Shown one piece after another: positions 61,239 through 64,000 of a DNA stretch of 64,000 bases. Numbering within the stretch: position 1 is the stretch's first letter; each line of letters opens with the position of its first letter. Source of the DNA: Kapaibacterium sp044224925. GTDB taxonomy: Bacteria; Bacteroidota; Ignavibacteria; Kapaibacteriales; Kapaibacteriaceae. Position numbers and translations under genes: made by a program. The notes under the pieces are model-generated. The model ran no database searches. It was not told where the DNA came from and saw nothing but the letters and a program-made list of their open reading frames with translations. The DNA lies in contig JBGAJM010000001.1 in the NCBI GenBank assembly GCA_044224925.1, forward strand, positions 868,001 through 932,000. The letters run 5' to 3'.

Positions 61239-62342
61239 ATGGCCACAAAGCAACAACTCAAGGCGGCAACCGAGCGCATCGCATCGGTTCGCAAGGAAAT
61301 GAAGGCGGCAGGGATCGATGCCCTGATCGTCTCGCACACACCGCAGCTGCGCTATCTCTTCGGCTTCAGCGGATCGATGGGCATGGGCATCATCTCACAA
61401 CGAGATCTGTACTTCTTCACGAACGACCTCTATGCCGTCCAGGTGCAGAAGGAAGTGTATGCGCTCGATGGATTGAAGACCATCATCGATCGCGACTTCT
61501 GGGGAGCGGCCGCACAACGGGCCATTGCCAAGAAGTGGAAGACCGTGGGCTTCGATCCGACACGCACCATGGTGTCGGGACTGAAGGCCATGAAGAAGGC
61601 CATGAGTCCTGCCACGCTGAAAGAAGTGCACGGACTGGTGGAGAAGATCACCATGGTGAAGACCGCAGGCGAGATCAAGGACATCAGTGTGGCGGCCCAA
61701 TTGGCCAGCACCACGTATGAGCACCTGTTGAACTTCGTGAAGCCGGGCATGACGGAGCTCGAAGTGGCAACGTTCATCGCCGCCACATCCCGTCAGCTCG
61801 GCAGCGAGAAGGATGCCTTCGACATCATCGTCGTCGCCGCCGCACGTAGTGCCATGCCGCATGGTCGTGCCGGTGCCTCCGTGATCAAGAGCGGTGATGT
61901 TGTCACCGTCGACTTCGGATGTTGCTGGAACGGAATGTACAGCGACATGACACGCACCTTTGCCGTTGGCACGCCATCGAAGAAGGTCGTGGATGTGTTC
62001 GCCGTTCTGTACGATGCCCATCTCTCGGCACTCGATGCCGCCGTAAGCGGCGTGAATGCAGCAGCGCTCGATGCCGCCGCACGCGATCTGATCACCAAGG
62101 CAGGTTACGGTGACTTCTTCAAGCATTCGCTTGGACACGGCCTCGGCTACGAAGTGCATGAAGATCCGCGCATCTCGTGGGCCAACACGAAGCAAGAGGT
62201 TCCGACGAACTGTGTGATCACCATCGAGCCGGGCATCTACCTTCCCGGCAAGTTCGGCATGCGTATCGAAGACGATGTTGTGGTCACTCCATCCGGAGCC
62301 GATATTCTTACCACCGCCCCGCGCGAACTCGTGATCGTCTAA
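61239..62342 (+). CDS. Xaa-Pro aminopeptidase (M24B)
   Basis: 367 residues. An N-terminal creatinase-like domain (MKAAGIDALIVSHTPQLRYL) precedes the pita-bread domain. Metal ligands are seen as VVTVDFGCCWNGMYSDMTRTF (both Asp), the His in SLGHGLGYEVHEDPRI, and the two Glu in VITIEPGIYLPGKFGMRIED. It removes N-terminal residues before proline and is cytoplasmic (no signal peptide). The ATG follows the guaB stop by 4 bp, and the glycosyltransferase gene begins 5 bp after its stop, so the three form one operon. Confidence 0.93.
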   Translation: MATKQQLKAATERIASVRKEMKAAGIDALIVSHTPQLRYLFGFSGSMGMGIISQRDLYFFTNDLYAVQVQKEVYALDGLKTIIDRDFWGAAAQRAIAKKWKTVGFDPTRTMVSGLKAMKKAMSPATLKEVHGLVEKITMVKTAGEIKDISVAAQLASTTYEHLLNFVKPGMTELEVATFIAATSRQLGSEKDAFDIIVVAAARSAMPHGRAGASVIKSGDVVTVDFGCCWNGMYSDMTRTFAVGTPSKKVVDVFAVLYDAHLSALDAAVSGVNAAALDAAARDLITKAGYGDFFKHSLGHGLGYEVHEDPRISWANTKQEVPTNCVITIEPGIYLPGKFGMRIEDDVVVTPSGADILTTAPRELVIV

Positions 62343-62347
62343 GGGGC

Positions 62348-63628
62348 ATGGAGCAACATACCGTACTCGTCTTTGCGTACTACTTCCCTCCGATGGGTCT
62401 GAGCGGAGTGCAACGCGTCTCGAAATTCGTGAAGTATCTGCCGGAGCAGGGGTGGCGTCCCATTGTGGTGACCACCGGACCGACGGCGTACTATGCGCAC
62501 GATGCATCGATGCTCGAAGATTTCGAAGGACGTCCGATCGAGATCCATCGCACCAGCGGGAAGGATCCCAATTCATTGTTGAAGGATGCCGGCACGATCA
62601 AGATGCCACGAGAGTTCGTGCGCAAATTCTTGAATCGTGTGAGCAGTACGTTCTTTGTGCCCGACAATAAACGGTCGTGGGCAAAGCAGGCCTTGATCAC
62701 AGCCCGCGAGATCGTTGCGACCACACATGTGGATGCCATCTTCGTGAGCGGTCCGCCCTTCTCAGCCATGATGGCCGCCTCTGCTTTGTCGCAAGAGACG
62801 GGCATTCCACTTGTGGTCGACTATCGCGATCTCTGGTATGGGAATCAGTTCTCGTTCTATCCGACGCCATGGCATGCGCATCTGCACAAGACCCTGGAAT
62901 ACGATGTGCTGACGCATGCAGCGAAGGTGATCGTGACGAATCGGCGGATCAAGGAGCGCTTGATCAATACGTATCCGCATCTTCCTTTCGACGACGTCGT
63001 CATCATCTCGCAAGGATTCGATCCGGAGGACTTCCGACGTCCAATGCCAGCCACCACACGATCGCAGGCCTTCAAGCTCACCTATGCCGGGATCTTCTAC
63101 GAATTCGTCACGCCCAAGTACATGTTCAAGGCCGTGGCACAGTTCCTGAAGGACCGACCTGATGCATCGCTCGAATTGCACTTCGCGGGACTGTTGCGCG
63201 ATGAGCATGCGAAGACGGCACGGTCACTCGGTCTTGATTCCATCGTTCACGATCATGGCTACTGTTCGCACGCCGATACGATCGACCTGCTTCGTACGAG
63301 TGATGCATTGTGGATGATGGTGGGCAACGGGAAGAATGCCGACACGGTGTCGAGCGGAAAACTCTATGAGTACTTCGGCACCGGCAAGCCCGTCCTTGCC
63401 TCCCTGCCCCATGGCTCGCTTCGCCAAGCCGCCGAGCGGTACGGTGCGGCCCAGATCACCGATCCAACGGATGTTGCCGCCATTACGAAGAGCATTGCCA
63501 CGATGTATGATCAGTGGCGCACCAACACACAGCCCAAGGCTGATGCTGCCTTTGTGCGCACGTTCGACCGACGCGTGCTTACGTCAGAACTCGCAAAGCA
63601 ACTCGCCCACAGCATGAACCTGCACTGA
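62348..63628 (+). CDS. GT4-like glycosyltransferase
   Basis: 426 residues, two Rossmann domains of the GT-B fold. The start VLVFAYYFPPMGLSGVQRVS is typical of GT4 glycosyltransferases acting on surface sugars. The donor-binding half has FKLTYAGIFYE, LELHFAGLLRDEHAKTARSL and SSGKLYEYFGTGKPVLASL, where the E in KLYEYFGTGKP binds the nucleotide-sugar ribose. The acceptor is unknown. The ATG at 62348 follows the previous stop by 5 bp. It is the third gene of guaB-peptidase-GT. Confidence 0.86.
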   Translation: MEQHTVLVFAYYFPPMGLSGVQRVSKFVKYLPEQGWRPIVVTTGPTAYYAHDASMLEDFEGRPIEIHRTSGKDPNSLLKDAGTIKMPREFVRKFLNRVSSTFFVPDNKRSWAKQALITAREIVATTHVDAIFVSGPPFSAMMAASALSQETGIPLVVDYRDLWYGNQFSFYPTPWHAHLHKTLEYDVLTHAAKVIVTNRRIKERLINTYPHLPFDDVVIISQGFDPEDFRRPMPATTRSQAFKLTYAGIFYEFVTPKYMFKAVAQFLKDRPDASLELHFAGLLRDEHAKTARSLGLDSIVHDHGYCSHADTIDLLRTSDALWMMVGNGKNADTVSSGKLYEYFGTGKPVLASLPHGSLRQAAERYGAAQITDPTDVAAITKSIATMYDQWRTNTQPKADAAFVRTFDRRVLTSELAKQLAHSMNLH

Positions 63629-63653
63629 ACGTGCAGCGCTTAGCGTTGCACGT
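63629..63653. other. Hairpin between convergent genes
   Basis: ACGTGCA (63629-63635) pairs with TGCACGT (63647-63653) with an inner CGCT/AGCG stem and one G-T pair. It spans the stop codon of the minus-strand gene and has no T-run on either side. Confidence 0.5.
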
Positions 63654-64000
63654 GGGCGAGGAGCAGTTCCGATACGTCCTTCACTTGCACCGTGTCCACC
63701 TTGTCTGCCGCCTTCACGCCATCCGTGATCATGGTGGTGCAGAACGGACAGTTCACGGCAATGGTCGTTGCGCCTGTGGCGAGCAGTTCGTCGGTGCGCA
63801 CAACGTTCACACGGTCACCAACATGTTCTTCCATGAACATGCGTCCCCCACCGGCACCGCAACAGAGGCCGCGATCCTTTGACCGTGGCGCTTCGATGAT
63901 CTCGAGACCAGGGATATTCATCAGGTCTGCACGCGGCGCTTCGAACTCTTCGTTGTATCGACCGAGATAACATGAGTCGTGATAGGTGATGGCTTCGGAG
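63640..64000 (-). CDS. CCG-domain Fe-S oxidoreductase (HdrD/GlpC-like), 5' truncated by window edge
   Basis: About 119 C-terminal residues, read from the window end. The sequence ITYHDSCYLGRYNEEFEAPR, then GLCCGAGGGRMFMEEHVGDR and NCPFCTTMITDGV, gives the second cysteine-rich CCG domain of heterodisulfide-reductase-like and GlpC-type proteins. These are often electron-transfer partners of membrane or ETF-linked oxidases. The N-terminal ferredoxin domain and start lie beyond the window. Convergent with the glycosyltransferase gene, its stop sitting in a hairpin at 63629-63653. Confidence 0.88.
   Translation of the reverse strand, partial: SEAITYHDSCYLGRYNEEFEAPRADLMNIPGLEIIEAPRSKDRGLCCGAGGGRMFMEEHVGDRVNVVRTDELLATGATTIAVNCPFCTTMITDGVKAADKVDTVQVKDVSELLLAHVQR

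Overview
The window looks like chromosomal DNA from a moderately GC-rich, Gram-negative member of the Bacteroidota/Chlorobiota branch. A Kapabacteria- or Ignavibacteria-like organism is my best guess, but it is inference. Three lines support it: six secreted proteins end in a type IX secretion (Por) sorting domain; TAnnTTTG boxes (the Bacteroidetes -7 element) sit just upstream of many genes and of a tRNA gene; and there are a Bacteroidetes-style LptE lipoprotein and a Mrp without its C-terminal CxxC. I see no rRNA, CRISPR array, prophage or insertion sequence. Coding density is very high, with many 1 to 10 bp gene overlaps.

Layout. 1-9145 (+): end of a membrane protein, a 1668-residue kinase/STAND ATPase/GAF/adenylate cyclase fusion, a DUF4239 membrane protein, a half-length ClpB and two unknown membrane genes. 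9175-12533 (-): nuoG-nuoH-nuoI. 12602-17077: outer-membrane barrel (+), ruvA and a HisA-like gene (-), yraN and two peptide-type ABC permeases (+). 17083-18328: a DUF6544 gene bracketed by inverted heptamer repeats. 18331-23119 (-): amidohydrolase-like, S9-like hydrolase, M1 aminopeptidase and pdxH in one coupled operon. 23120-23581: non-coding structured DNA, followed by tRNA-Pro. 23737-24369 (-): lipoprotein.

24472-35605 (+): nucleotidyltransferase, B12/radical-SAM/methyltransferase fusion, secreted thioredoxin-like T9SS cargo, rsh (ppGpp), nuoJ-nuoK, thioredoxin-like lipoprotein, solitary umuD and a DUF4397 cargo protein. 35620-37191 (-): mrp, nfu, tRNA-Val and tRNA-Leu. 37333-42165 (+): three T9SS cargo proteins. 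42173-45832 (-): MBL hydrolase, lptE, GT2 and FAH-family gene. 45907-50064 (+): methyltransferase, nuoA-nuoB, anmK and acyl-CoA dehydrogenase. 50086-57338 (-): thiolase, isocitrate dehydrogenase and tamB. 57451-63628 (+): atpD-atpC and guaB-Xaa-Pro peptidase-glycosyltransferase, with a small secreted protein gene on the minus strand between them. The right edge cuts a CCG-domain Fe-S oxidoreductase gene.

Together the genes describe an aerobically respiring heterotroph (complex I, F-ATPase, isocitrate dehydrogenase, thiolase, acyl-CoA dehydrogenase) that exports large cell-surface or extracellular proteins and has LPS/outer-membrane assembly functions. Complex I genes are spread over three separate loci here. 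The most unusual items are the half ClpB, the nucleotidyltransferase plus B12-radical-SAM-methyltransferase pair, the repeat-bracketed DUF6544 cassette, the HisA-like protein lacking its catalytic acid, the structured intergenic region before tRNA-Pro, and a promoter layout that predicts leaderless or near-leaderless mRNAs.
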